From positions 124,001 to 188,000 of the forward strand of contig JAACJM010000026.1 of assembly GCA_013368315.1 (NCBI GenBank): a stretch of 64,000 bases of DNA, in the 5' to 3' direction. Source of the stretch: Tetrapyrgos nigripes. Its lineage: Eukaryota; Basidiomycota; Agaricomycetes; Agaricales; Campanellaceae. Positions 1-12,125 of the stretch are shown piece after piece (positions within the stretch are counted from its first letter, which is position 1; the number at the start of each line of letters is the position of its first letter). The position numbers were made by a program, and so were the translations under genes. The notes under the pieces were generated by a model. It had not been told where the DNA came from. It made no database searches and saw only the letters and a list, made by a program, of their open reading frames with translations.

Positions 1-950
1 CTGTTTCTTCCTCAAGTACCGACCACCAATCTCACTCTTTTCTATTAGACGATACTCAATGATCTTGACGTTTCATCTTCCCATCTTGAACGATTAATCA
101 AGGAGATGGGAAATGTTGGGTCCATCAACCAGTACTTCATGCCCTCAGAGCAACCTGCAATCAGAAATCACATTAATTCATTATCAGCGCTGGTCACCAA
201 GTTTCGTTCAACTCTACGTGTATGAAAGTTCGAAAGTTTGCTCGGTTTGACTGGACTGATAAGAAATTGTGGTTTGCAGGTCGGCATTGAACTACTGTTT
301 AATCAACTTATACGGCCTCGACTCCGGACGTTTCTCGCAGAAGTTTACAAAGAGGTATCTTACGTGTTGGATGAAGACTCCTATGCCACGGCAGAGTATC
401 AAGACCTCGTGCGTAAAAGATTTATAAAGATATGGGAAGGGCTAGTAGAGGAATACAAGGTCAGTTTTGCATCAATTCATCCTTGCCTGAAAATATTTAG
501 ACAAATTCCTTAAATAGGACGCTTTTACAGAGGGCAACTTCCGTCTATTGTTCGGTTTGATACTGGATGCTTTAGTGCGTCCTTGGGAGAAGTACATGAT
601 GACGTTCAAATTTACTGAAGTACGCAATCATTTTTGTATATATACGATCCGTTATTGACTACGCCTGCTGCAGCTTGGTGCAATACGTTTTGACCGTGAC
701 CTACGGGCTGTGACTGGGTATTTAGCTTCTCAAACAGCATTTGGAGATGGTAGAGAGAAATTTGTTCGCCTGCAACAAATCTCGACGTTACTCAATTTAG
801 ATCATGTGCGTGCCTTTTAATACTGCTCATTGACACAAGTCTCATTTCTTTGTGTAGGAAGAGGATGTAGACGAGTTTTACAATGGATCCGGGATATCTT
901 GGAAGCTTACCTTACAAGAAGCTCGAGTTGTAACAGCCCTTAAAACCTGA
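1..950 (+). CDS. COG4: COG4, conserved oligomeric Golgi complex subunit 4 (3' part)
   Basis: This is the C-terminal part of a COG complex subunit, which tethers intra-Golgi retrograde vesicles. Visible exons are 49-219, 280-459, 518-619, 674-805 and 858-950, joined in frame by short GT-AG introns; an acceptor at 47-48 shows that further exons lie upstream of the window. The spliced product contains the segments LIRPRLRTFLAEVYKEVSYV, DALVRPWEKYMMTFKFTELG and IRFDRDLRAVTGYLASQTAF, which match the conserved end of COG4, and it finishes in WKLTLQEARVVTALKT. The family identity comes from these motifs. The reading frame is open throughout and nothing suggests decay. Confidence 0.88.
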
Positions 951-1249
951 ACAGCGAGCCTTGTTGGAGCTGTGTATTTGCCATTTCTGTCAGAAATCGA
1001 TAAGATTGATTGTCGAGTATATACATGCCAGCGTTCAGCAGAGCACGCAATGTGAAGCCATCATGAGTGCGACGCACAAGTCTACTCTACTGTCCTCGTT
1101 CCTAGCATATAATTACAGTGAGCTGACCGTCGGATCTTTCACGTCATGCTTCTCTCAAATACATTAACGGGAAACGGGACCGACTTCCTCAGAAGGGCAG
1201 CCATCTATTCGGGAATCATGTGTCCAAGGCCTTATAATGCGGCGTATGG
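951..1249. promoter_or_regulatory. Intergenic spacer / promoter of GH79 gene
   Basis: This 299-bp spacer lies between the COG4 stop and the GH79 start codon. It must hold the COG4 3' end signals and the GH79 promoter. I see no TATA box with confidence and no coding sequence that extends a neighbour. Confidence 0.4.
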
Positions 1250-3113
1250 ATGAGTTCACCATGTACGATGCAGCCCATGTACACTCTCGCAATTAGTGCT
1301 CTCATTCTGCCCCTTCTGACTGCAGCTAATCCCTCTAATGTCTTTACCCTTTCCCCCAACCTTGATGCACCTCTCGGTGTTTCTAACGCTATTGCTAATG
1401 ATTTCATCTCCATTTCAATCGCTATCCACTGGTTTCAAGATTATGCCCGTGAGGGACAGGGCTCGCAACCCAACGAATTTTCTCGCAATCTGCTTCAGTC
1501 TCTCGCAGATTCTACTTCCCTGCCTCCGCGAATTCGCATAGGAGGCACCTCTGCTGATCGGACAACGTATATTCCTACCCAGCAAGATCCCATTTTGACC
1601 GTCGCAGGGGATAACGGCATCCCAGTCAACGTAACCTTGGGGCCCCTTTGGTTTCAGCAATGCTTTGATCCAGCCAACTTTCCTGATGGCACGAGGTTCA
1701 CATTTGACTTGCCTCTTGTACGGAATGATTCACTGGCACTGAACAATACGTTAACGGGAGCTGGTTGGGCATTGAACGCCATTGGGAAGGAGAGGTTCGA
1801 TGCATTTGAGATTGGGAATGAGGAAGACCTCTATACAAGCCAAGGAGTTGTACCTTCTTCGTGGACAGTGAAGGATTACGTCGAAAGATGGAGAACGTTC
1901 AGTCGTTCAATCCAGGAAAAAGTTTTGTCACCCGCGGGCTTTGAGGCAGACAAGAAATGGTTCCAGGGCCTAGTATTTGCAGGTTTGGGAAATATTCCTG
2001 CTTGGACTACGTGAGCATCTATCCACACTAACTGCCTTTGCATGACATTGAACGTTTTCCAGAGCGACAGCGTTTAACGCGGGAGTCGACGAGGACGGGT
2101 TCATCAAAAGTGTTTCATTGCACAAGTAAGCCGTGTCTTTTGTGATTTATTCTCTCTTTAAATACTGTTCGCACGCAAGTTATCCAGTTGGAAGTGCTCC
2201 GTGGGTTACCTTGGGCAGTGAGTCTAGAGTCTTCCAGGATTTCAGCTGTTGACGTCTTTTCTGTGCTTAGGGACGTTTATGAATCACGCTGCAATTGTTG
2301 CCAACCTCAGCCAAGTCATCGATGACATTGCATTTTTGGGATCCTCCCAGTCAACCCAGAATATAGACTTTATCTTAGGAGAGACCAATAGTGACTTTGT
2401 GAATCTCAACATGGCACAATTCGAAGGTGTATTGGGCTCTGCTCTGTGGACCATCGATTACATCCTTTATGGCGCTTACTTAGTAGGTTCAATAGATGAG
2501 TTTACTCAAATTGTGCTCACATTCATGCAGAACATCAAAAGAATGAATATACACCAAGGCACGACGTTTGGATATGTGAGTCCCAATGTGATTTGTCTAA
2601 CCGGCACTGACTCTGCAATACTAACAGGCTGCATGGCAACCCGTCGCTGTGAACGACAAGCAGCCTCAAGTTCGAGCACCTTTTTATGGCCTAAAATTTG
2701 CGGCTGAAGCCCTTGGAAGACACCATGGGTCAACCCAGATTATCCCCATTGATGTAGGAGAGGCGCATCTCAGCACATATGCGATATATGAATCGAAAGA
2801 ACTCGCTCGGTTAGCGATCGTCAACTTTCAGGAGTGGAACGCAACAGATGGACCTAGACCTTCTGACGAACTGAGGCTTGACTTGGGAGGAACAAGGAGA
2901 GCAGTGCGAACGCGACTTCTGACGGCACCCGCAGGAGCATCTGCGGACAGTGGCTTGACATTTGGAGGTATAATGTGGAATTTCACGACGGGGGGACTTC
3001 CCGCTAGGGTGCCGGACATTGAGGGGGAGAGGACAGTGAAGATAGACAGAGACGGGATCTTCAGGGTGAACATTGGTGCTAGTGAAGCACTATTAATTTC
3101 TGTTGAGGAATAA
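1250..3113 (+). CDS. Secreted glycoside hydrolase family 79 (beta-glucuronidase-like)
   Basis: Five exons (1250-2010, 2063-2125, 2180-2217, 2271-2575, 2628-3113) give 550 residues. An N-terminal hydrophobic stretch (YTLAISALILPLLTAA) is a probable signal peptide, so the enzyme should be secreted. The TIM-barrel acid/base glutamate is seen in FEIGNEED (about E191) and the nucleophile in FILGETNSDF (about E325). The C-terminal part (about 375 onward) is the beta-sandwich usual in this family. Fungal GH79 members remove glucuronic acid or 4-O-methylglucuronic acid from proteoglycans such as arabinogalactan. Several NxT/S sequons fit secretion. In-frame ATGs at 1268 and 1277 are alternative starts and would not change the signal peptide much. 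Confidence 0.88.
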
Positions 3114-3229
3114 AGACGCATGCTGGATTCAGAAGCAAGTAACTTGGGCTAGATGTACTGGCAGTGATTATCTCCCTCCGCAGATGTATTTCACAGAACC
3201 TTGTACATGTAAATAGTTACATCTCGGAG

Positions 3230-3858
3230 TCAGGTAAAGAGACTAAAATCAACGATTTTCAAGGATCGGACAAAGGCATTGAATTGTTGTTGTGCAACAT
3301 CAAATCCATGTAGATCGACGGCACCTCCATCCTGCGAGCTGACGGGGATATTGAAGGTGACCACTAAATCAATCCCCTTGTCCTCTACGCGATAAAGAGC
3401 CATAAGGATGCGGACTTGATCTGGTGTTGTTCGATTAAACTTGGTGACAAACTGGACTCCTGATAGAAGGACAGCTGACGGTGTCGCATCTCCTCTGTCG
3501 TTGGGAAGAGTGGTAACTGCAAACACTTGGCTGGAAGCAGCGGAGTTGTCGTGGGCGAGGGAATCGAAGTGAAATCTAAGGACGAAGCAGCTAAGAATTC
3601 AGCAGGTTGGCAGAGAAACGCGGGCCGCACTTGACTGCATCTGCGAAATCTGTTGGCTCTACTTTTTGCAGCACCTCGATAACGATGCTGATGGATGAAT
3701 CTGGAAAGAGGAAGACCTCTTGGGTATCTGGAACTTGACGTAGGTCCCTGTATGTACCGTAAGTGCAGCCAAACATCTGGCTGGGACACCTACGAAGCAT
3801 CTATGAGACTAGCCGGCGCATCGGCTGTGATAGCGCCACCAAAGAGTTGCAGAGACAT
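3230..3858 (-). CDS. MOG1: MOG1, Ran GTPase-binding nuclear import factor
   Basis: Three exons on the minus strand (3858-3794, 3747-3631, 3575-3230) give 175 residues, the usual size of Mog1. The start MSLQLFGGAITADAPASLID and the following QVPDTQEVFLFPDSSISIVI are the hallmark N-terminus of the family. FHFDSLAHDN and GVQFVTKFNRTTPDQVRI cover the rest of the Mog1/PsbP-like alpha/beta fold. In yeast Mog1 binds Ran (Gsp1), promotes nucleotide release and supports nuclear protein import. The start codon lies only 52 bp from the divergent NDC80 start, so the two probably share a promoter. Confidence 0.9.
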
Positions 3859-3910
3859 GAAATAGCACGTGATCGGCGGTCGCGTTCACGCGTTTTCAAC
3901 ATCCGCCAAC
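3859..3910. promoter_or_regulatory. 52-bp bidirectional promoter between MOG1 and NDC80
   Basis: The MOG1 (minus) and NDC80 (plus) start codons are separated by only 52 bp, so the core promoters and 5' UTRs of the two genes must overlap each other or the opposite coding region. The spacer is GC-rich with repeated CG dinucleotides (GATCGGCGGTCGCGTTCACG). No TATA box is visible. Confidence 0.55.
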
Positions 3911-6196
3911 ATGTCGCGTCGCTCTACGATGGCTCCCGTCGACCCCAACGTCCGTTCTGGTATCCCAATGCCCTCTACCGCCAAGAAGCCTCCTTCAAAT
4001 GCCCGTCTGTCCTTGGCTGGTCCTGCCATACGCGCTCCTTATCCTGTTCCTCCAAGCACAAATCCCCGGCAGTCTCTATACCGCTCACAGAACTCCAATC
4101 CTCTTCTGCAAAGCACGTCAAAGGTAAATCCTTATGGAAAGACACCGCTTTCAAAGTGAGTCCACCACCTTTTTACTATAGCCATTCTCATGTTCTTCTC
4201 CAGTAGCGCCGCCCGTCGTGATTCCCTCTGGTCAAGAGGTCCACCTAGTTCCGCTCCTTCCAGCAGTCAGGTTGCCAAGGATCCTCGTCCTCTTCGTGAC
4301 AAAACTTTTCAACAAAAAGAACGACAGGACATCCTCGAGTATCTCAAGGGCGCAGGGCTTGACATCACCATGCAGCGCTTGGCCAACATTCAGAGCAAAG
4401 ATTACCGAATAATTTTCGAATACCTTGTTCATTGCTTGGATGCCAATAATATTATTGACTCCAGTAACGGGCGCTTCGAAGAAGGGTTCATCTCCGCACT
4501 CAAAGGACTCAAATATCCCTATGTGCACCAAATCGACAGCAAGTGGCTCGCTGCTCCGGCTAGTCTTCATACATGGCCCATGCTCCTTGGTGTGCTGCAT
4601 TGGCTTGTCGAGCTATGCAAGGTGACTGGATTCTTCCTCTTGATATGTCTCTGTTCTGATACGAGTCCTCTGCAGATGAGGGATCATTACATTACAAGTA
4701 ACCATCCCTCTCTTCAGGATACAGAACAAATTCCGGACGAGTTTGAGGATGAACTCGATCACCGAGCACTGGCATTTGAATACTACGAGAACGCCTACAC
4801 AACGTGGTTGAATGGGGTTGATGATTTTGTCGAACCCAGAAAAGTCGTCGAAGAGCGTTATGGTCAGTTTTTGCATCGTCAAATTCCTGCCTTTCTCTGA
4901 AGTTGTTCTAGAAAGGAAGAATCAACGTATACAGCAAGACCTGGAAGCGCAATCTGAGCAATACCATCGGGCTAAACAAGAACTCAAAAAGTTGAAGTCG
5001 TCTGCTGTAAGAAACACCCGCTCATGCTTGTTACCTGTAACACTAAAGCGTCTCCAGGCCCCCGTTGCTGAACTACAGTCAGACCGAGATACTCTACTGT
5101 CTGACAACGAGAAAATGAATAAAACTCTGGAACAGTATGAAGCTCGCAAGAGGAAGATCCTTGATTACATCGCTTCCGATGAAGCAGGGTTGAAGGAGAG
5201 AGGTGAGACATTGTCCTATTACCATGTTGTCATCATTCGAGCCTAACTTCACTCATTGACAGACGAAGAGCTACAGCGACTTCAAGCAGAGCAAATCAAA
5301 CTCAGTGAAATTGTAAAGGAGCAAAATCTCACGCCTGAAGAAGCCACTCGTATGACCACAGACTACAACACGCTCTCTCGAAATCTGGAAGATCTGAAGC
5401 AGAAGATAGCTGACAGCCAGAAGACTGTCTTGTCTCTAGAAGTCAATCTCAGTAACCGCTCTGGGATGGCGGAAGAGGTCGTGGACCAGTATACGGCACT
5501 GCTATCCGCTTTAGATCTTTTTCCTCCTTTACAACCTCCTCTGCAAGATGTTGACCTCAGACTAGAGCTAAATACCGCTGCAAGTAATCCCCAGCAACTA
5601 CTTTCCGGTGCGGACATTCGGAAGGTTATCAGGCCGACACTCAGCACCATTGCTGAGACGAAACGTTCTGAAAGGGCATCCGTAGAGAATGAGCGCCTCA
5701 AAGTAGACAACGAGCTCGACCAGTTGACTCTTGATTGCGAGAACGCCGAGTCGGAGACTGTGGTAGTGGAGAAGAAAGTTATTGCTATCAATGAAGAAGC
5801 CGAAGATCTGCATAATGTATAGTCCTCTCTTTCTTTGTTGGACGCAATACACTGACACCCTTCTCCAGGCTTCCCAGCAGGAAGCTTTAATGGCCAGTCA
5901 GGAAGCCGAACGACTAGAACGAGATTTGTCCCATGCACGTACCGCGGCGTTGTCGAATGGTATGGGAGTCAAATCACGGCTACAAACTCTCCAGTTCCAG
6001 TTGAGTCTCCTGCCTTTTTCCGATTATTGACTCGGCTGACCGCTTGCAAAGGTATAAGGAGCAGATTGAGAAAGTCAATCGCCTGAAGGATGAGACAATA
6101 CGGGCTATCATCAAGAATAGTTCCGAAATAGCTGCTTTCAAGGGCGAGGTTTCCCTACATCTTGCGGAACTGAAGGAGTGCGCAGAAGGTGGTTAA
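3911..6196 (+). CDS. NDC80: NDC80 (Hec1) kinetochore protein
   Basis: Eight exons (3911-4155, 4204-4621, 4676-4862, 4912-5006, 5049-5202, 5263-5816, 5869-5999, 6052-6196) give 642 residues. The basic, Ser/Pro-rich N-terminal tail (about 1-110) is followed by the calponin-homology domain, with RDKTFQQKERQDILEYLKGA and FEEGFISALKGLKYPYVHQI, which binds microtubules in the NDC80 complex. From about residue 260 to the end the sequence is heptad-rich coiled coil (for example KNQRIQQDLEAQSEQYHRAK), which pairs with NUF2. Length and domain order match fungal Ndc80. The start was chosen as MSRRSTMAP, the first ATG after the short divergent promoter. Confidence 0.93.
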
Positions 6197-6385
6197 TTTT
6201 CCGAGTATATATTTGTTTTCTGCTGCTCTCGCGTAGTATCTTTTTGCGTTTTTTCTTGGAATTGCTGTGTAGCTCTCATGTAAAATGACGATAAATTGTA
6301 TGTATATTTTGCTATTTTGTAAGGAAAGTTCCTTTTTGGTGAAGTGATCGAAAAAAGTGCGAATCCCTCTTTGTCTTTTACTACC

Positions 6386-7468
6386 ATGGGAGGCGACGAG
6401 CTCGACAATTTTGTTCTCGACGACTATGTCTCAGCATCCGGCGACGAGTATGAAGAGGACGCAGAAGAGTCCCTACTGGACGAAGCAGTTGCCGGTCCTT
6501 CCACCCAAGCTACCACTTCCAAGGCGGATGATAAAAAAAGGAAACGCAAGGCAAAACTGAAGACTAAAGCCAAGGTACTTGATACGTTTATTTTGCATTT
6601 GCTCAGCCTGACTGAGTTTTTCAACATCGTTAGCGGAGAAGACTAACAGAGTCCACAGAGTCGGAAAACCTAAAGTCGATTGCAGAAGCTCCTCCTCACG
6701 AACTAGCCGACTATCTGGCATCTTTACAAGCCAAAACTTTCAAACAACTATCGGCCATAGAATTGGATGAACTTCGAATACCAGGTAAGTGATCAACGCA
6801 GTGTGAAGTGAAACGAGAACTCATGCATGAACCAGACACTGCAATCGCAGATACCACTTCATGGTCGAACCCTCGGACATTGGATCATTTGACGGAATTC
6901 ATCATCAAAGGTGCGTCTCCCTTACATGTCTTGCCACATCAAGCCGCTAAAATCATCCCATCCAGTCGTTCCCGGACTGCACACTCGTCTTTCCCAAAAA
7001 TCAAAGAACACAGGTTCACCCACTCTCCTTTTTGTCACTGGAGCAGCTTTGCGCGTCGCAGACGTGACACGCATTCTAAAAGATAAAAAGCTGCGAGGCG
7101 ACAAAGGAGGCGAAGTCGCTAAACTCTTTGCAAAGCACTTCAAGTTGTCTGAGCACGTCTCCTATCTTAAGCGCACCAAAGTTGGTGCCGCTGTAGGAAC
7201 ACCGGGAAGAATAGGGAAATTATTGTGCGAGACAGGTGACTACAGGCGGAAATTTTCACTTCCCTGAGCTGATCACAATTGGATTATAGATGCTTTGACG
7301 ATATCCGCACTCTCACATATCATCCTCGATGTTACTTATCGTGACGCAAAACGAAGAAACTTATTGGATATACCAGAGACGAGGGATGAAGTTTTCAGAT
7401 CGGTACTTGGGGCACCTCGAGTTCTACAAGCTATCAAGGCTGGTAAAATACAGGTCGTTTTGTATTAA
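6386..7468 (+). CDS. CMS1: CMS1-like ribosome small-subunit assembly factor
   Basis: Five exons (6386-6574, 6634-6784, 6851-6910, 6966-7235, 7290-7468) give 282 residues. The N-terminus is acidic and then lysine-rich (DDKKRKRKAKLKTKAK), a likely nucleolar/nuclear signal. The core contains LLFVTGAALRVADVTRIL, KLFAKHFKLSEHVSYLKRTK and GAAVGTPGRIGKLL, which resemble a DEAD-helicase-like fold without the ATPase motifs, as known for the Cms1 family. Yeast Cms1 belongs to the U3-containing 90S pre-ribosome. The C-terminus ends in AGKIQVVLY. Confidence 0.85.
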
Positions 7469-8772
7469 GGTAGCACGCAGTAATCTAGTTTCTAACTATG
7501 ATGCAGAAGAAAAGAAAGACGTAAGGAGTGTACAAGCGTCTGGAGAAAAAAGAAGATTTAAAAGAAGATCAGAGAGAGATACCATGTCATTTATCTTGTC
7601 CACGATAACCGTTTCTGATCTCTAATCGAATCTTTCGTTGTGTTGTAGACAGTGAGTGCAAGTGAATGACTGACTGGGAGTATTCCTGACAACGAAGCTT
7701 ATCACCCCAAGTAAGAAGACCGCCGAAGCTCAGTAGGTCAAGGAAAGTCAGTCTATGTAAAACCGACACCGCGAGAGGACACTCACCCAAAGCCGCTTCA
7801 ATCCAAGAAATAATCTAACCAAAGAACCAATATGAAGCGTTGAGGATACACCCTTAGAAGGTACGGGCGTGCCACCATATGGCTGACCGTCGGAAGTCAA
7901 AAGGTTGCAGATCGTTAGTGGAAAACACACATAGCAAAGACAACTGTAGCTTACCGATGCTGAACAAGGACAGTGTAGAGAAAACAGAAAAGCAGTTCTC
8001 AATGGTAAAGCAGTCAAGCATCGATAGCTTGAACTAGGCCGGTGGAACATTACAAGTTCTCAATGCGTATGGTAACAAAACGAAGACAGAAGCGAGAGAT
8101 AATAATAAGGTACCAAATTCGAGGACTGAAAATGAGTGAAACCAGCCCATTCCACATAGACCCATGATCACATCAAAAAGTTGAAAGCTGGGGAAATCAG
8201 TCCTAACTCCACCAAGAACGACGCAATGCACCACTCACCTAGAATCCAGCCTGGAACCAGCTAAAGACGACAAACTTGCATAGAATCGGTTGAGGTCATA
8301 ATACTGAGTGTTGTGGTACCTGCCACCGGAAGAATGTAGAGATGCAGGAAAGGTCTGAGCAAACCTTTTATAGTCGCTGTTGAACCGCTGGGGCTTTGAC
8401 CATACTTGTCGTGGTGCCACAATGAGCTGAAGAGAATAATGAACCAGTCTTCCCATTCAGACAGTGGGGACCGATTATGAGACAATGGTGAACCAGTAGA
8501 TCTGATTTTACCGCTCTTTCTTCAGAAGTGTTCTGGATAATTAGTATACATCAATTTCACGTTTCAGAGGTCACATTAAGGTACAAAGATATCAGAAGAA
8601 AACAACCAAAGACAACCAGGTATACACATTCATAACCTGGAAGATCTGTCGCAATATCATAAACCAAGGGCATGTACAACACCCACATATAATAGTGAGT
8701 CTCGGGGAAAGGAGGTCTACGTCAGTCATAACAAAGCAGCTGTAATCACAACCGGGTGCATGCTTGGCTGAG
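7469..8772. other. 1.3-kb gap with no recognised gene
   Basis: This stretch separates the CMS1 stop from the ATG8 stop; the two genes are convergent. Open frames on the minus strand are short (up to about 100 codons), do not join convincingly across splice signals and match nothing I recognise. No tRNA-like A/B boxes were found. It may contain long 3' UTRs, a non-coding RNA or a decayed gene. Confidence 0.35.
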
Positions 8773-9367
8773 CTATGCGTCTAAGGGAAGCTCGAGCCAA
8801 CCTTCGTGGCCGAATGTGTTCTCGCCTGAGTAACTGACGTATAGGAAATTGTCCTCATCCCTGCGGAACATGTCAGAAAGCATTGGATAGAGAGATACCA
8901 CTGATACGAACTTGTGCTCCTCATATATAGCACTCATCAAGGCAGCAGTGGGTGGCAGCACCTCGTCAACGAAGATGAAGATGGCTTTCTCTGGGGCAAG
9001 CTTGATCCGTTTCCGTATGACGTAGACAAACTGGCCGACAGTGAGATCCTTGGAAGATGTATGAGAATCGGCGAAAGAAGAGATGAGTCCATAGAAACAT
9101 ACAGAAGGAACCAGGTATTTCTTCTTGTCGATAGTAGGGATATCCGTTTTATCTGCCTTCTCGCAGATGACCTGCCAGCGCGAGGTGAGATTGACAAGAG
9201 AACAGCGAGGTCGTGGCTTACAGGAATGCGATCTGGATATTTCTGTCTGATACGCTCTGCTTCAGCCTTGCGCTTCTCTAGGGAAAGTGGCACGGTTACT
9301 AGGTTGAGACTGCGGAGAAAGAGGACGACGAACCGAACGGGTGCTCATCCTTAAACTTGGATCTCAT
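8773..9367 (-). CDS. ATG8: ATG8, ubiquitin-like autophagy protein
   Basis: Five exons on the minus strand (9367-9334, 9277-9222, 9171-9103, 9048-8912, 8860-8773) give 127 residues. The product starts [20 protein letters not shown] and contains [40 protein letters not shown] and [11 protein letters not shown], the standard Atg8 ubiquitin fold. Gly116 of SGENTFG is the lipidation site. It is followed by an 11-residue tail, [11 protein letters not shown], which Atg4 should remove before conjugation to phosphatidylethanolamine on autophagosome membranes. Exons 1-3 are very short, as is common for fungal ATG8 genes. Confidence 0.95.
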
Positions 9368-9633
9368 TGTAGCAGGGAAGATGGGAATGAAGCGTTGAAA
9401 GAGTTGGGGAGCGTACAATCAGAAAGGATGTGGAGAGCAAGAAAGGAACGTTGTGCTCTCGTGGTTTAAGTGCTTGTTTACTTAATATTACTGTTAGTCA
9501 TCATCTTGACTCTCTAACAAGCGTGACTCGCCCACAGATCTCGACATTTCCGGCACATTTTCGAGTCATTATTAGGTCAATCCTGTACGCTACTTTGTCC
9601 GAGTGTCCATACTTCAATACAGAGTCCATTGCA

Positions 9634-11894
9634 TCATTTACGCGCCTCTGAGCCCAGCCCAGCTGCCATCCCTACTGCCATAGCCTGCCCCATCTGTGCT
9701 CCAGATGACTCCGTAGGCACGAATATCGTCCTTGAACCGTAGGCTTGCACTTTGTTCACCTCCATACGACGCAATCCCATCTCCCGAGCATACTGGTCAT
9801 TGACCATCGCGTCTGCAGCCGATTTGATACGTATGGCTTCAGCCTCCGCTTCGGCAGCAAGTCTCGTTGCTTGAGCTTGAGCTTCCGCTTCTATCAAGGT
9901 CTTTTGAGCTTGAGCTTTGGCCGCAGCAATGACCCTGTAAGCCTCAGCATCAGATTGCGTGTTCATGGCCTGTGCTTTGATCCGAGCGACCGATAGAGCT
10001 CCCTCCTCCTGTTTCACCTTGTTGCTGTTCTCCCTGTCAACGTTCTGTACACATGCCGAGGTCAATTTCATTTCAAGCCCCTGAAGAAGGAAGCCCTTAA
10101 AACACTCACAGCCGCTTCAACTGTAAAAAAATAAATGAGCACATTGAAATAGAGAACGAACTTATGAACATACCTTGTGCTTCAAGCGCACGAGTTGTGA
10201 GCTTGTCCATCGTCGCAGCAATTTCACCTTTGAACTGGCGATCAATCACAGCTACAATATCAAGATTAGTTGACGCTCGCTGCTTCCTAGCTTCTGGCTA
10301 CGAACCAAGGTCCTTCAGTACAATTCCGTACTCGAGAGCGGCTTCGTGCATTTCATCCATTGCACGGGTTCTCAAAGCGTCCAAGAAGGCTGATGAAGGT
10401 TCAGTTCCATCTTCCATGTTGTCTGGGCCAAGGGATCTTTGTTTAATCTACCAAAGGAACAAGTCAGCTATATTAATGTTCGTCTGCGGCGTCAATCAAT
10501 CCGTACCATAGCAGAATAGTCGAGATGAGCGACCAGTTGTGTAAGGATTGACTGCGTCTTATCCCGAAGCGCATCGTAAGGAGTGTTGTATCCATGGGTA
10601 GTAAGTTTGAGTGGTTCTGTGAGTTGCCACTTGAGATAAATCGTCAAGCTGACTGGAACTTGGTCACGGGTAAAGCTGTTAAAAGGAAAAGATGTGTCAG
10701 AAGGGAAACGAAAACTAGACGCAAAGAATTTACATGTCTTTGGTGGGCATCTCCAATTGATTCTCTCCCAAAGTGTAAAGTCCTCTTAGTGTTACGTTAG
10801 GGTTGGTTATCACAGATTGTCCAGCACCGAGCAACTCCAAATCGTCCCCTCGTTGCAGAATCGCACAGTTATTGGCTGGAATGTTCAGACTGTCATACAA
10901 TGAGTGAATGGTCAAAGCAAAAAGTTGTTCTCCTTACAAAAGAGCCACAACGTAATCGCGTTGCTCTTTAGCATTGACAGAGCTCTTCATCTTCACTTCG
11001 TGAGTCCATCCGAGTGTTGATCCAGTCACTGGGTCTCTAACTACAGTAGGTAGATGGGTCTGATCGACGACTGACAACACGTCGAAGGGGCCTTCTACTG
11101 AAAAGGCCACGAATCCAGAATTCTTGACAACAAAGATACGATTCTGGGGATCCGAGACAACTGCGGCTTGATTCTGCACATATATACGTGAGCAAGCCTC
11201 CTCAAAGTGAGATCAATGGTCTCGACCTACCTGGCTCACTTGGACCACAGTCAGACCTCGAAATTCGATGACAGTGTCCGAAACTGCATGTTGGATTTTA
11301 GTCGGCCAGCAATGCCAAAAAATAGAATTTCAACACTTACGCCCTTTGGTCCCAACCCAGGACCGAGCCCACCAATTACGAAGTGGGAATCCTGGATAAC
11401 GCCCAGGTCGTGTTAGAATTTTCGGGGATCCACCATGATTGACGAGACCAATGTTGCCGGGTGAGATCTCTCTTCCAATCCAATTAGTGGGTTTCTGGAC
11501 GAGTGTCAGCCTTGAGAACAACACAGTGAAGACACTTTGGTTACCATGCCCGACAGTATATGAGGACGATTTGACTGGACAGGGGTATATCAGTGACGAC
11601 AACTTCTGGAAGAAAAACGACATGCACATCTTTCAACTGCTTGTCCAGCTTCTGGAGAGCAGCTACCAAACCATCTTTACCGATAGGTACGAAGAAAGGT
11701 CTGTCCTCCAGAGTGTGGCCTGTAGTCACGAATGTATTCAAGGCCCTTTCTTTGCTGGCACGTTTGCTGCCAGCATGACTAGCATCCTCCTTGACGGGGC
11801 CAAAGTCATTGCGAAAGGTTGCGTCACGGTCTTCCACAACAGTGCGGTCACCAACCACAGTGCTAGAGTCGCCGAAATGGGTAGAGGTAGGCAT
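9634..11894 (-). CDS. SPFH/band-7 (prohibitin-homology) domain protein
   Basis: About ten exons on the minus strand give roughly 578 residues. Read 5' to 3': a 110-residue N-terminal region without a recognised domain; a PHB/SPFH domain (NWIGREISPGNIGLVNHGG, VVQVSQNQAAVVSDPQNRIF); a middle part with FTRDQVPVSLTIYLKWQLTE and YGIVLKDLAVIDRQFKGEIA; and a long Ala/Glu/Lys helix (KAQAQKTLIEAEAQAQATRL) typical of flotillin/stomatin-like proteins that oligomerise at membranes. An 11-nt microexon at 10110-10120 encodes VEAA. The first intron is uncertain: removing 11495-11567 restores the frame, and a shorter alternative with a better donor (11511-11544) is only 34 nt. The start ATG at 11894 is 231 bp from the divergent GH63 start. 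Confidence 0.82.
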
Positions 11895-12125
11895 GGATAT
11901 CAAGATGGAGTCCAGACAAGAACCAAGCCGGTTATATATGTCAACGGACGCTTTATATTCTACAGCTTTTGTTCTGGACTGGTTCTACAGCTTTGGTGTC
12001 GGATCATCAGGTAAGGGGAGATCGTAGATGCGTATTATTGGCGTAGAAGTTGACAATGTCAGTGGTGGCTGTGTGGTAGTGACACGTCGCGTCGCCAGGA
12101 TGCGCCAAGGGTTGTCAACCTCACA
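11895..12125. promoter_or_regulatory. 231-bp bidirectional promoter (SPFH / GH63)
   Basis: This is the divergent spacer between the SPFH gene (minus) and the glucosidase I gene (plus). It has a TATA-like ATATATG near 11934 and CT-rich stretches. No specific factor site can be assigned. Confidence 0.4.

Noticed and set aside
7600..8480. Spliced minus-strand gene between CMS1 and ATG8
   Set aside because: Short frames with splice-like signals exist, but no combination gave a continuous, motif-bearing protein.
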